From Heligmosomoides polygyrus polygyrus (Eukaryota > Nematoda > Chromadorea > Rhabditida > Heligmosomidae): a DNA stretch of 64,000 nt. Under the pieces are notes generated by a model that saw nothing but the letters and a program-made list of their open reading frames with translations, did not search any database and was not told where the DNA came from. Positions 46,801-61,800 of this stretch are shown piece by piece. Position 1 is the first letter of the stretch. Every line of letters begins with the position of its first letter. A program made the translations under genes and the position numbers. The stretch is taken from contig OX377201.1 in the NCBI GenBank assembly GCA_947396885.1, positions 5,442,934 to 5,506,933 of the forward strand, in the 5' to 3' direction.

Positions 46801-49800
46801 CGATTAGAAGCAGAATCGGACGTACATTTGGACAATGCTTTTTTCACGGGGCGGCTGCACCAGTAGTTCTTCGTTAATTTCTTTGCGATCGAAACTGAGC
46901 TAAGAAACTGCGTCACCTATTAATTAGTCGGTCTCTATACATACAGGAAGGAATAGGGGAAAAATGCTTCAGGAACAGTTACGCTTTTAAAACATCGGCT
47001 GAAGTTGTCCAGTGCGGAAATTAAACGCCGGGAAGCGCGTTGTTGCGAAGGGATTATCAGAGCTAACTTTTCCCTGACAGTTCACTTTCAGTGGCCTGTG
47101 GGCAAGGTTTCTGACAAATGCATTGTTGAGTCAAAAAAGGAGAGGTATCCGTATGGCTCTAGAGAAACACGTGGTAGAGCAGCTGGAAGCACTGCCTGTA
47201 GCATTCACCTTCCAGGTTCTTGGTTCGGAGTTTCCGTCCAGGCCAACCAAGCATTCCATTTCTTCGGGGTCGAAGAATTGGTACTGGACTTGTCTGGGAA
47301 GAATGAAACATTGATTTTTCTATCGACTGTCCTCTGCAAGTAATTCTATAGGCGAACTATGCATTCAAGTTACCTTTACGGTATTGATGAATGCCGATCT
47401 GTTTCCTTTATCCAGTACATTGCATTCCTAGGAAGTCAGGAACAAGAAGAACTGATGAAATTTGATTGATCTTTGGACGAATTTCGTCAGAATCATCGAT
47501 GAGTTGTACTCGTAGAATATTTTGAAATAATATGTTTTGTTTAGAGCACTGAGATACCTACTGAGCACAGCCAGTCGGCTTTTACTAATTATTACTGCAG
47601 TTTAAGGTGACATCGATGAGCTCCCTTGCCTCCGATCCTATCCTTGTGGATCTGTCAAATTCACATTATAAGCCGCCAAAGGCCAGCCCGAGGAGACGTG
47701 TTGAGGTACGTCTCTCTTGTGTTTGTTTAGCTGACGGTATTGTTATCTTGATTTTCTCAGAAACCACGTGATACTCCTTCAAAATCGGAGAAGTCGCCAC
47801 TTACTGTCAGTGCTGATGCAGCGACAACGTTCCAGGAATCTAGACCGGTCGTTCGGATAAAAGCAGAGGTACAGTGCCATTTTCTAACACATTGTAGTGC
47901 GGAAAGGATTTTTTACCGCTCATCAAATCCCAACTCGCTTGTTTTCAGGTCGACGAGCCCGTGCAGGAAGTGGAGACAAAGGTCGAACTAATAAAAGAAC
48001 AAGATATAGTTCGATCTCAGAAGAACATCTTCGTGAAAGCTGAGGTCAAGGCCGAACCGCTGGATGTGGATGCTCCTAGAGGGTGGGAGAAGCCCAGTGC
48101 GATGATAGATATAGAGAGCGCGGCAGAGAACAGCGCTTCAAGCTCGATCACGCCGACGAAGGCCAGTCAGGTTCCTGTAAAGGGTCCTTCGACAGAGGCT
48201 GTCACCAAAGTATCCGCTACCAGCAATGGTGACAGTGTGGTCGCTTCCCCGAGTAGGAGCATTCAAATGACGGATAGGAAGGCTCCGCATGTTTCAAAGG
48301 AGAGGACGAAGAGGCCTGGAGCTGGCAATGAGTCGGCCCCGTCGACGCCTGATAAGCGAAACGATGAGAAGCAGCGCGACGACGAGAGGCGGAAGCGTCA
48401 CGACCAAGCCGAGCCTAGGGTGTCGAGTTCGAAGGCAAATGGGATTGGTTCCGTGCAGGCGTCGATGGACAGGAGTCAAGCTACTCCTGAGAAAAAGTCG
48501 ACGAAGCCTGAATCGAATGCGAAGGATGCGAAGAAGGTCAACGGAACACCTCAGAAAGCGGCCCCGACCAACAGGACTGGCAATGAGACACGTGGAAATG
48601 GTCGCTATGACGAAGGTCGTTCAAGCGAGACGCCGAAGAAGAACCACGAAAAGCCGAAGCAGCTCAATTTGCCGTCAACTCGCCCGTCCGACTCGCCTTC
48701 GAAGGTATGTTTCTCGCTCTTTGTATTCCTTTCTTTTAATTTTTAACTTCTATTCTGTTCTCTTTTTGCTTTAGTTTCTACCTCGTTCTTTATTTTATGT
48801 TGAAGCTATTTTTGTTCTTGACAAAGTCTTTATATTTGAATTTTTTGATGACTCTGAAGGTAGTGACTGCTTTTGCTTCAGAATTCGGATTTTGGCAAAG
48901 ACTCTCGAAGTCCCATGAAAACGCCACGCAAGGTTAGTCGCAAACCTACGGACCCACCGACTCCGAGCTCTCCCAACGGCTTCGTTTCTCCGCTGAAGAA
49001 GTCTAAGACGAAGGTAAGGTCCTTTTGTCGTTTTAGCGTTCTTTTACTTCTTACAAAGAAGTGGAAGAAAGCGTGTGGAAACGTGAGCGCGAAGTTCATC
49101 ACACCCTGCGGCCCCCGACGGAGTGTGGTCGTTTGGCGTAGTGGATAGCGATGTCACCTCTCGGCCGCACCCAGTGGGTTTTACCGTTCGACCCTCGGTT
49201 CCGCCATAGATTTTGCACACATCAGATCGTTATAATTATGTGCCTGCGCGACCACAGGAGTCAGTATGTAAACGATTATTACTTTTAGCAAGTGTTAAGT
49301 GTTTACCGCTATCAAACCAAAATCATGGCCTACCCCGCCGAGTGTGTGTGTGTGTCTGCGTGCATTTACGGTATCGTTGTTGATGTGATACAGTGCAAAT
49401 ACGATCCATTGGGAGGTAACTCTAATGAAAGCAAAAAAGTGCTACATTTATTTACTATTAACCATTAATGGTTTTAGTAAGTAAATTAGTCCTTTCAGCT
49501 TTCATTAGAGTTACCTCCCAATGGATCGTATTTGCACTGTATCATATCAACAACGATACTGTAAATGCACACAAACACATACGCTTCACGGGATAGGTCA
49601 TGAATTTGGTTTAATACCGGTAAATTCTTAACACTTACTTAAAGCATTAATCGTGTACAGATTGACTCGTGTGATCATGCAAGCACATATTAATAACTTT
49701 CCGATGTGTACAAAAAACTATGGCGACACCGGTGGTCGAACCGTAAATCTAACCGTAATCGGTGCGATCGAGAGGCGACTTCACTACTCACTACGCCAAT

Positions 49801-52800
49801 CGACCACATCCGGCTGGGTGGCAGCAAGGCGTGATGAACTTCGCCCTCACGCTTCCACACGTCGTTTTTCGACCACAGAAGAGCATTCCGCAAAAAAGTA
49901 ACTGTGGTTTTGAACTCCCCACACGGGATCCTTTAGAAATTGCGTCGTAAAAGCTCACCGCTACTTCGGAGGTTCTTCTTGTAAGACCCTTGACTCTTTC
50001 GCAGGTGCTGGTTGGTGGTGGAGTTTCGATAGCAAGAGAAAACAGCGCGTTCTAACAGCTTACAAGCACTGTAACAGCAATGTGGGGCTTAAAAAGGTTG
50101 TTTGAACATTGAATCTATTGCGCTGTATTGTAGGCACATGGTTTTTCACGGAGACAGAACTGTGCTGGTTTAGTCGCTAATATCCTTGAACGCGATCCAA
50201 ATTGGGATTTGATGCTCTTTATTATGTGCCTCTTTTCAGTTCATTAACCATCGTCGTTGTGGCATCTAAAAATGTTTCAATCTTTTAGATCTAAAATAGC
50301 GCTGAAGAGAGTTTGGGTTCAATTTCGTATATTATTTCAACTTCTAGCCTGCCGCTTCCGAGAACTCCAAGACGCCTGACTGCGAGGCAGTTTCATGCAG
50401 TTCCAGCAAGGATAACGGAGAAGATAGCCGCGCTGCCAGCAAGATTAAGAGGTGGGTTTTTGTTCGAATGTTACGGTTTCGTTCTTCTTTTTTCGAGCAG
50501 GTTATTGATGCTACTTGTGAAAAAACCGTACCTATTAGATACCGCAATGTTTGGCGAGGTTTTTCTTAAAAGAGTAAGTTTTTCGGTATCTGGTAGATAC
50601 GGTTCATTATTAGCCTTTTCAGCTTACTCTGTTTTAGTATTTTATTTTACATTTACTACATTAGCTTATCCGGAGTGTTCGAGATATTTAAGACCGAGGG
50701 AGATATTCCAGGAATAGTTTTAATGCGGATTAGGAAGCTTTCCAAGGAATCGCGAAGTGTCCGGTTACCATCGTCATCGTTTGGTTTGCTTCGATTTGGG
50801 GGTGCGAAATAACAAGTAGTATAATGATCTCACACCGAACACTTCAGAGCAAATCGGAGACTTTTTGAATCAAACTCTATATTTTCAAAACCAATCGCTT
50901 TTCGAATCAAACCAGAATTGCTCTAAGAAGGTAAAAATAAATTTTCAATTCAGAATATTTACTATGAATTTCCTCGAAATTTTCTTTCTCATCTGACCCC
51001 TTGTAGTGGACACCCTATTTGAATGTTTATTTTCTTGCTCTTTTAGTAGCAATAGTGTTATATGCTGTTAAGTTATTTTAAGTGCAAAAAGCACGACGTT
51101 GTCTAATAGTCTTCATGTTCTCTCGTCTTGAAACCTTGGCATCGTTATTAACTGTGATGTTTCTGCTTCTCTGCCAGCGAGATTGGTAGGTGGAAAAGTT
51201 TACTCAAGGCCTGATGTTTCGAAAGGCGAAATGGTTGAAATGTCAGGCCTAGATGAGATGCGTATCTCGCGCGGGTAACATTTTCCGTTCAACATGGGAT
51301 AATGATGAATCCTGAAAGAGGCCGCTCGTCACGCGACGTCGGTGACACTTCTTCTCACTCTAGACGCTTGTTGCGCGACGTAGAAGACCCGTCTTGTGGC
51401 TCGAGATGCCCAGAAACGCGCGCAGATCCCACTTTGTCAAGTAGGAGGAGGCTGTGGTTCCTCTGCTGCAGCAACATCCCATGTTGATCGGCAAACGTTG
51501 TCCGCACGAGGTACGCGTCACATGTTAAAGGGCGCATTTTGTCCGCGCGCGGTTCGATGAGGCGTATTTCACGCAGGTTTCTAACCTGCGTGAGATACGC
51601 CTCATCGGTCCACGCGTGAAGGCTAATTCAATTATTAGGTTGTCCCATAAGTCTTCGCCGTTTTTTTTTTAACGATTCACTGCAGATTTCGCCGGTCGTC
51701 TCTTGCATAGCGCTGCATAGCTTTCGAAAGAGAATGATTTGCTCTATCAGAAAATGTATTGCATTTCTTTTTTCATCATGAATTTTGTCAATTTTTAGGT
51801 CGTTGAAGTGAAAAGCTAAAAAGTGAAAAAGTAGCCATTTGCGCACTTGTTCTTTCTGCTTAGGTTTGTAATTTTTTGCGCAGTGTTTTATAGACTTGGA
51901 AGACAATACTCTGTACTACAGGAATATGCGTTAGTGCTATTTGGTCGTTTGTCCTTTATTGATTTTTAGGTCATCAAATTGGGACGTCCGAAGGATGGTT
52001 ATTTTTGCCGACAGCTCCTGCTCTGTGGTTGGACGTTTTGGGTTGGCGTTATATGTCATTCGAAAGCGAGTGTCTTACTCTATAAGAATGTGTGTCGCGT
52101 TTATTGATTTCTACTGAATATCAACAAAATTCCAAAAAGAGGAAAATCGTCTCCACCGACAACTCCTTCTCCTTCTTCAGTTGTTGATATTCGACAGAAA
52201 TCAGCGTGAGCCAATAAACGTGACACAAATTCTTACTGAGCAAGACATCCTCTTCCAAACGACATATAACACCAAGCAGAAAAGTCCAACCACAGAACCG
52301 GAGTTTTGGTAAAAATTCGGACGGAAAAGTCGGAATTCCCAATTCGATGGCCTAAAAATCAATAAAGGGCAAGTGAGAAAATAGTACCAACACATATTCT
52401 TGTAGAACAGAACATTGTCTTCCAAGTGCTATAAAAAACTGCGCAAAAAATTACAAACCTGAGCGGAGAGAACAAGTACGCAAATGGCTACTTTTTCACT
52501 TTCCACTTCAACGACCTAAAAATTGACAAAATTCATGATGAAAAAAAGAAATGCAATACATGCTCTGATAGGGCAAATCATTCTCTTTCGAAGGCTATGC
52601 AGCGCTATGCAAGAGACCGCCGGCGAAATCTGCAGTGAATCGTTGAAAAAAAAAACGGCGGTGACTTATGGGACAACCTAATATATAGTGGTAGATCCTT
52701 TACAGTAAAAGTATCATTTTTGTATATCATCTCCAATAATCAAAAGTGGAAAAAGAACATTTCGGAAAGCAGGCCTACCTGTACTGCGTAACTCCAAGTA

Positions 52801-55800
52801 AACAGCGTTCGTGCTTTCATTCAGATGATCAGGGCAAAGTGATGATCCATCCCTGCTTTTTAGAGTACATTTCAATTAGCCTTGTAAACGGAAAGGGGAT
52901 GTATTGTTTTGTATCAGTTTTACTTAAAATTCCAAAGATTGCTATGGTAAGGATAAGGAATCCGGTGTGAGGTGTAATTGTTGTAAAATGATGTTAGGGC
53001 GCGATTTTCTGTGCTTTCGCAGCTATTCGTCAGACCACATATGTGAATGGTTTAGTGAAAAAGCGGCAATCTCCGAGAAGATCGATAGCGGTGACTTGCA
53101 CTCCTTACATCCGAGCACATCGTCCGCGTTCTATGTCAACGGTACAAGCAATGGACGTGATAGCGGTTCGGAATTGTTGGGAGGGGATGCTAACGAGAAA
53201 CAGGCCGATGATGGTACAGAGAGCAAGGAGAAGCAGGATAAGAGGGACAAGCTGCCGAGGATATCGAATAAGGTACCTTTTTGTGTTCGCTCAAGGCGTT
53301 AAGGGGCTTCATTACCCTTTGAAGCGATTTCCCAGTAGCATGGCCTTTCCATTGACCTGTGTGGTTTTCAGTTCCGCAAGTTCGTCATCGTTGACACGCA
53401 CCCAAATGGCGGCGCGTCTATACTGAGAACTGACTGGAACAATATTCGGAAGCATTTTGACAACGAGGAGAGGTATGCACTACTTTCTCGCGCTTCTTTT
53501 GTATCCGTTTAAAGGAGCAAACCGACAGTTTGTTGTTTGTTTCCGGCGCAATGCTACTATGAGGGGGCCAGCCCACATTTGAACGAGTTTTTACCCGTTT
53601 GACCTAGGCCCCTCTCGCTGCAACTTGCATTAGCCCTAGTTTATACTTGTGCCGCTGCGTGGCGCTGCACGATGCTCGTGGTAGATATCGACCGGGCACC
53701 GCGAAAAATCGATATCTAAGAAGATTGTAGTGCCGCGCCGCGTGGCGGCGCAAGTATAAACTAGGGCTTACACGTATGTACGCGTCAGTTTGCGTACAAT
53801 GTGGGAAATTCCACGTCACTATCCGACTGCAACGCTTAAAGGGTTGGGCACACTCGGCAGCGGCTTTAGTGCGTCAAAAGCGGGGCGGAGCGTCACTCTC
53901 AGGCTGAGGACATGATTGCGGTGAGGGGCGGTCGTTCTTTCTTTCTCTGGTGTCGGTATTGGAGCACTGCCAACCATCGCTCAGCTGACCGGTTGGCTAG
54001 TTTGGTTGAGGAAAGGGCTTCCTATCTTACTTATCTTATCTTTTGCTCAGGAGAGATAGCGTCAGCTTCACGGAATGACCGAGCTCATTCCGTGAAGCTG
54101 ACGCTTGCAGCGCTGACGCTGTGCGCCAACGCTGAAGCGGAGTGTGCCATAAGCGGGTCGCCGCCCCTGACGCAGAGATACGAACTCTGCGTCTCTGCCC
54201 TATTCTTCATCATTGGAGCTGCGTCAAGCGGCAAGAGTGTGCCCAGCCCTTAAGTCGGTCGAACAATGTGCTGGTCCCCGCCCCCCGTGGTATCATTGCG
54301 CTTTCTTGGATCTATTTCATTTTGGAGTATAACGTCCTTGTTTTAAGGATGGAGTTCGCGAAGCAGTTCATTCGTCTTGGCCTAGCCGAATCGAATGGTG
54401 TCCCAGTGTTCGTGATCGGTGTTCTCGAGAATGCTGCATCATATCTGGTGGTTAGCTTAGTTGTCCGTTTTCAAGAGATTACTGAGATTCCATGCCTAAT
54501 TGTTTAACGTCTAGGATGTGTTTCAATACCTGCATGACAAGCATCCGCAGTTACCAGTGAAGGTGAGCAAAGTTATATTTGTTCCAGATATTTTTGCGTC
54601 ATAGAATGCATAAGCAAAAAAGGATCTATGTGGTTTCCACCTTCTACTAAGTGGTTAATATACATTGTTAGAAGGAAAGAGAATATCCTTTTATATAAGA
54701 ATTAGATCAGCTCAGTCGGATTTATCCTAGTCCGGGGGGGGGTTGCACAGAATTAAAATTTATGTAACAAATTGACTTGACACTCACAGAGCTGATTGAA
54801 GAGAGCAGAATAGGACCTAAAGAACAAAGAACGGAACGAATAAACAAGCAAAAAGCAAACAGATAACCGCAGTGCTAAAGGCGTCTCGGCGGGCAAAGCG
54901 CATTCAAACACAACTGAGTGCCGCCTGACATGTTGTAATCAGGATCTATCATGTAAAGGAGGCAAATAAAGCCGCATGCCGCGTCCTGATCGCCGCCTGA
55001 CATGTTATAACCGGATCCACCATGATGGGGGGGGGGGGGCATAACGTTGTCTGTTTGCAACTGCGAGCGGTGAAACCGTATTTTATTTTTTCCATTTTTT
55101 TTTTGTGAAATTTGCCAGCTTACTCCCTATTCTGTTCTATTCAATCCGGTATGGGTTCAATCCCAATGGGGGGGGCACTCCATTCTCACGTTGAAACACA
55201 ACATAGAGATGAATACTTGTAACATAACATGCCTACCTGAACCCCCTACTGTGGCTCCTGCAGTCTTTCCCCTGAAATAAAGAGGAAATTTAGACGAAAA
55301 ACGCGGATGAGAAGACGAGAAAAGGGCGCGTTGACAGGTTCACCGTGGCGATTCGTACAGGGATAGCCGTACAGTGGTCGTGGGTCGATATGTGGAGCCC
55401 GCAGGCGTGGGTCGATACGTGGAGCCCGCAGACATCCCTGTACGTATCGCCATGGTGGACCTGTCGACGCGCACACATGCGTTCCGGCGCGAGGCCGCCG
55501 TGGCCCCACTCATTGCGATTGAACCCCGCTTTGTGAGTGTCAAGTCAAATTCGTTACATAGCTTCAATTCTGTGCCCCCCACCCCCTGCCCCCAGACTAG
55601 GATAGATCCGCTCAGTACAGTGGAGGCGTGGAACACATTAGCCCTGTAAAAAGGTTTAATTTCGTGCAGAAACAACATACCACATTAAGCTGCCTTACAC
55701 GGTGGTCTCTCGGAACCACTTAGCGCTCAAAAAGAAATTAGGGCGCAATACGCGGAAAAGGGGGCAGCCCATCAGTACTCAAACACTAGTGTGAGGTGAC

Positions 55801-58800
55801 GTGGCATTTCCCTCACGTGTAGGACGAGTTTTTATCGGTTTCGTTTGCGCGAGAAGTACCATTTGACCTATGCCCCTCTCACTGCAACCTGCATTGCATG
55901 TACGTATGCGTCAGGTTGTGTACAATGTGGAAAATTCCACGTCACCATAGCCGACTGCTACGTTCCGGAGGGGGGGGGGGTAGCAGGTGGAGGCAAGGAT
56001 TAGTCAATTCTAGCAGAGGTGATAAGATAGCCACATGCTGAGTTCACGCCTGTTCGCGTAGGTGGCTGGCTTCCCCTTAAAGCTGGAGCACACGTCGCTG
56101 CTTTGCTGCGGCAGCAATGATAAAGGATATCATCGAGCTGCTGCCTCTGATATCCTTTATCATTGCTGTCGCAGCAAAGGCAGCAAAGTGTGCTCGAGCC
56201 TTTAAAGACCGGAACAATTCATTCGATGCACAAAAAAGTAACCGTCCGAGGTCTTGTCTCGAGAGATATTATTTTGAATTGACCTTGACACTACTTTTGA
56301 CACGAACAGCGGGATGTTCAGTGAGTTACCCACACATCTGCCGAAACCATTGTATGAAATACGGCCCCACTTCGCGATATATATATATTTTCATTCTGAC
56401 CATAAGAGTTCCAGAGAGTGCCTAGGATTACTATACGTTCCACCACTGAGGAGTTATAATGTTTCTTTCACAAAAAGTGTCCCTAGGGGTTGGGTTCTAG
56501 CGCCGTTTGAGCCATATTTCACCGATTTTTTTCCTTTTTGATACTTTCAAGGCTATTCTGAAATTCTACCCAATTCTGTCACCTTTTGGGGGACTAGCTT
56601 GTTTTGTTCACTGCCGAACTCAATTTATTGTTACTATTCGAATGCTTTTGTGACTTAATACACCTGCTTAAGATTGGCTCATTGACGAATAAGCAACTCG
56701 TCGAGACAATGCCGTTCAACTCGTACTACAAGCAGGTGATGGAGACATGTCATCATGGGACGTTTAGGTTCGTTACTTTCTGTCGTGCTTATTTTTCACC
56801 ATTAATCGATCCCAATCTCCGTTACAGAACGGGTCCAATGCATTCTGTGTCGATGGTCGGCGCGAAGCAAGAGGAATGTGGTGACTTCTTCGCGGAGTTG
56901 TTGGCAGAATTGGAGAAATCTCCGGTGAGCCTTGTTTTCGATCTGTTTTTCTTCCTAAATTCACAAACGTTTTGCAACTTTTGCGCCGTTTCGGCTTATG
57001 TTTTTTCTTTCTCGTTTTATTTATTAGGTCGGTCAGAAAGTTCTAAGTGGTTTGAGGTTTTCGTCGTGCGTCCCATCCCAACTCCTCCAATTTCTCACGG
57101 GTTCCTTTAGCTGTATGGGTCGGGCGCTGTCATGAGTAGGTGGGAAGAAGCTCGTTTCAGCCGTTTTTCTCGTACGGCGGTCTACAGTTTTTGAAACTGA
57201 TTGGTGTAAATGCTGCCGGGGACTGTATGTCCTTGCGGGAGCAGCTGGCAGCACAGCATTCCTCGCAAATCCCGGAAGCAGCAAAGGAGACACATATTGA
57301 GCTGAAGGTCCGATTTGGCTTGCGCCAGCAGGAGTTTTTGAGGCAACGGCACGGCACGATGCGTGTTGGGATCATAGAGGACCCAGTTCTCGTCACCGGT
57401 AAATAGGTCTTCCAAAAACTCCATTCGGTGCGGCCAGGAGGCTGAAGCTCAATGGGACATCCGGGTAGTGCGCGTGATGTCGGCCAAGACATGAGGGGCT
57501 TATAGAGTCAGCACTTTTTTGTAGCAGAGTTGCGGAGGCGGGTAAGGGCTGTTGAATCTGTACAGCCGAGTCTGTTCGCAAGACCGCGGATGTTGTCCTC
57601 AAGATCCTCCATGAAACTTCGAGAACGGCGGAGTCTTCCACTGTCTGTGAGAAGCGTCAGGACAGAGACTTGTCTTCGAAGTCCATGTCTTTTTTGGAGC
57701 GAACGAGCCGGTAATTGACAATGCTGATGGAATTGGTGTCCTATCCAATGTGCTGTTGATGCTTTGAGCGGTTGTCGTCGCTCCTGTGCTTTGACGTCAT
57801 TCACAGAAGGTGGTGGCTCGAAGGTATTCTTGAGCAATTGTCATTGCGATTAAGGTTAAGAAGTGCAACATAGTTGTATGTACCTATCATAGAAAGTTCC
57901 AAGAATGATCTTCAGCTACACATGATGATCGTAACGTGTTAGACCAAGCCTAGCGATCAAGAAGTTCTGAAACCTTCACGAAATTGGCCCAAGACTTTAA
58001 CCATCCTAAGACTTGTCTATCTATCTGTACTTAAGAACTGTCATTACAACCCCTGGCTTAAACCGATTCACTCACATTTATCCTCATCGTTAACAACAAT
58101 CGAAACGTAATAGCCGACACGACAATACGACAGCGACCATCGGAAAAGGCTACACGAAGGATAGGATATCGGCGAGGCCACTGGAGCGAGGACGTTCCCC
58201 AGAAGTGCTGGCTGGATGGAAGTTGCACGACGGAAGGCGAGTGGCCAGCTCGCTCCGAGTTCAGCCATGCGTCGATCGATCCTCTGGGGTCTGTCCTCGA
58301 GGTTTCCCTGTCCCTGTTTATATGAACTGGCGATAGTCGTCGCGTCGCCATCTGAGTACAAAGACAGCAGACGAGCCTTGGGAAAATCAGCAAAGAAAGA
58401 TGAGACTTACCGATATTTCTGTGATGACTAACTGCGACGGAATTAAGGGAATTTCCTAGCACTGGACTCTTACTCGTCCCTTCCCTCACATAATTTTTAC
58501 TCAATGGTGCAGTGCAGGACAAAATTCGGTGCAATCTCAAGGCGGGGGAGGAGGCACTCCAAACTCACTTGTAAATGGTATTTAAAGATGAACTCTCACA
58601 ACAGATATATCAGTGCTTACCTGATGCCCCACCGTGAAATCAGCAGGTCCCATCGCCGGAGTATTGAAAAAAGGTATAAAAGCATAAAACGCTCCAGCGG
58701 CTAACCCCGTTTTAACTCCCGCGCTGCCGGATGTGTGAGCGTCGACTGATTCACCGTGGGGTGCTACGTCTAATGCTTTTTGTTGGGTCTTCCCAGGGGA

Positions 58801-61800
58801 GTGTGGGGTTGGGGGTGAAGGCGGGCATGCCGAGAGAACGAGGGGTAGGGCGCAAGTCCCGTTATAAGGTGCCCCTCCTCTGCCTTGGAATTGAAGCCAA
58901 AATTCCTTTTCTTGTTTTCTATACATTTCTGGGTCTGTCAGCATTTTCTTTATGAATTTGTTAATAGATTCTCCGGCCGATTATGCCATGGGGTGAGTGG
59001 TCTGCGCTGCATCTCGACAACATCACAGAATGTGACGATGGACCGATATTCTGGGTTCGACCCGGTGAACAGGTTAGCCAATGTTGATCGACTGGGCATA
59101 CCTATTTCCTTGTCACAAATACCCGTTCTCAATGGCTGTTCTATTCAGTTGATACGTACCGATGACGTGAAAGATGATCGTGATAGCAAAAGGAGAAAAA
59201 CGACGACGACAGGACGTGGCCACTCGCACGCTATCCGGTAATTTCGTGGTCATCAAAGTTAGAGATAGAGCTTTAGGCTACTTTGAATGAAGGTATGTGT
59301 ATTCAGTCATTACGAGCGTCGTGAGTTGTTGTTCGAAGATCGGACACCGTGCCACGCTGACCATGTTGGTGATGGCCTGGAGCGGAAGACGACCGCAGCC
59401 GTCGGTATCCTTCAGGCGATTCGCTCTCCAAGCGAGAAGTAAGCCTCACTTTTGGACCTTGATCGCACCGACTACCCTGTATTTTTGGCTTTTCATCAAT
59501 TGCATGAACGTTCACAGCGAGTGGCTTTTTTCTTTTCGCTTTCCAAGTATGAATGAACGGATCCTTATTCCTCTCTGGATGCTTTGCTTCTTGCGGTTCA
59601 CATTTTGTAGACAAAAGGATAGATAGATAGATAGACCAAGACAGCGTTTGGTGTTGGAATGGAATCTGCCAGCTTACTGTTGATGCTGCTTCGTTTCCAT
59701 CCCTCCCACTATGCATAGTGCACTCCTCTGCCTAGGGAAGCCTCCCGCTTTGTTAAAGCTGTATGGCTAGTTTGTAAGTTTGTTATTATGAGTCTTTCAA
59801 GACCATCCCGTCGTGCAGTCAAAGACGTTGTGTGCTTCCATGCTGCAGATTTTGAACGCATCGTGGAGACATTGCAGCTGGATCTGTATGAACCACCTAT
59901 GTCGCAGGTTTGCTCTTTTACTTCCTTCAGTCTTTTCATCGAATTTTCTTCACTCAGTCCTTTCCTTCACATCCTGTTTAGTGCGTGCAATGGGTTGAAG
60001 AAGCGAAACTCAATCAACTCCGACGGGAAGGAGTTCGGTATTCGAAGTTCCATGTGAGTTGTGTTTTCAGCTCTTCTAATAGAAAGGATAACCTTAACCG
60101 GGCCGACTCGATGAGCTCAATTAGAGCAAATGAGGAATACAATTAGAGGGAACATTTCCATTAGTACCTCTGTCTTTGACTGTTTTATTTTTGAGGTCAT
60201 CATATTCGTTCATGAAGGTGGTAGCCTACTATAAAAGCACCAGCTTCAAGTGGGATCATAACTATTCTTGTAGGGGCTATCAACGCAAGTGCCATACTCA
60301 AGCAGTTACATAACAAAGACCATATAGATTAACCAGGAGACTATCTCAACGGTAGGTCGGAACGGCTCATGTGTTGTAGACGGACAGAAGCGCCTCTCTC
60401 TCTCTCTGGGAAACAACAAAATGCAAATATATCGATCCCAATACAAATCTGCACAGAGTTAGGGACGACAGAAGCTGGGCCGTTGGCGGCGTTAGCCCTA
60501 TGCCTCCATGAGGAGGGTGAGCTCAAGTTGGCTAGAAACATCGATTATGAGGATTACGCCGCCCCTCTACCCACTGTGCCACCACCGCTCGCTCGTCATC
60601 GCTGTTTCCAGCCAAATTGAGCCCGCCCTTCGCGCTCAGGCAGAAGGTTAACGCCGCCAACGACCCAGCTTCTGTCGTCCCTAACTCTGCGCAGAGTTGT
60701 ATTGGGGTCGAGATATTTGCATTTTGTGGTTTCCCAGAGAAAAACGTTTCTGCCCATATACAACACTTGGGCCGGTCCGACCTACCGTTGAGATAGTCTT
60801 CTGGTTAGACCATACTCTTCTCTACATTTCGATTTTAATTATTAGTAACGTACTGCTGTAAGCACTGACGGCATCGCTTCAAATACGCCCAAGGCTGAAA
60901 AAGAAATGATTCCGTTTCGAGATCGTTTGATATCGATTACTTTTCTGAAGTGAAAATAGTTATAGTTTTACTCGCGAATTTTTCGATTAGAAGACACTTT
61001 TCAAGAATGCCCTTGTCTCAAGCATGTCAAACTGGGAAATTACTTTTAGGATGAAAGTCTTTTCAGTCAGGTGTTTTACTGATGGTGAGTAGTTTTATGA
61101 AGGCAGAACTCATTGCTTCTACGTGTGGTTAAGGTCTACAGAATGTTTTTCACCACATGCATAGTTTCAAAATTTATTAATCCGGGAAAGACGATGGCCT
61201 CATGGTTTAGTAGGTGAACGAACTTCCAAGTGATTGATTAAATTCGATGAGCGAGATGCGGTTCTCTCAGTCAGAGAACGATCAAAACATGTCGGGTCAT
61301 TTTTTGCTTGTGCAAAGATATGAATTGTGCTGATTGCTGCATCATCGATTCGTTCGATGGAAAATCGACTTTCGGAGGGGAGCGTTTTGCATCTTTGAGT
61401 GGAAAGCTTGTGGGCTTCGCTAACTAACAATTCAGAGCGTTACGGATGGCATAAATGGCTCCCCTTCCATATCTCCCCAAGTATTTGCTTAGCCATGGTG
61501 GTTAAAAGAAACGAAAACGAAGTCAAATTTTGATGTGTTGACTTCTCTATTGGTTTTATTCATTAACATGTCGACGACAATATGAGCCAGCGGTAGCTCG
61601 TAACCTTTCGCGCTATTTTTTGTACTGTTGCAGTCGGTTTTTTATAGACGTTATTCCTGTTTCCTAATCACCTATGATAAGGGGCGTGTGTAGCGCAGTC
61701 GGAGGACGCGCGACTGTCGCGTGCACCCGATACCAGGTTCCTGGTTCGGATTTCCCGCCCGGGCCAACCAAGCCTTCCATCCCTCCGGGGTCGGTGAATT

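Noticed and set aside
48289..48774. 161-codon ORF in another frame of exon 13
   Set aside because: Arg-rich shadow of the 252-codon disordered exon, which joins in phase to both neighbours.
50501..50575. A possible extra dpy-21-like exon after ttcgagcag, before a gtaagt
   Set aside because: Neither frame agrees with the phase-2 end of exon 15 and a family-like sequence at once. Exon 15 joins exon 16 (53023) perfectly without it. It could be an alternative exon, but nothing supports that.
59817..59907. Exon 25 starting at the cgtgcag acceptor
   Set aside because: This acceptor breaks the frame with exon 24. The tttcaag acceptor at 59801 keeps it and yields the conserved KDVVCFHA block.
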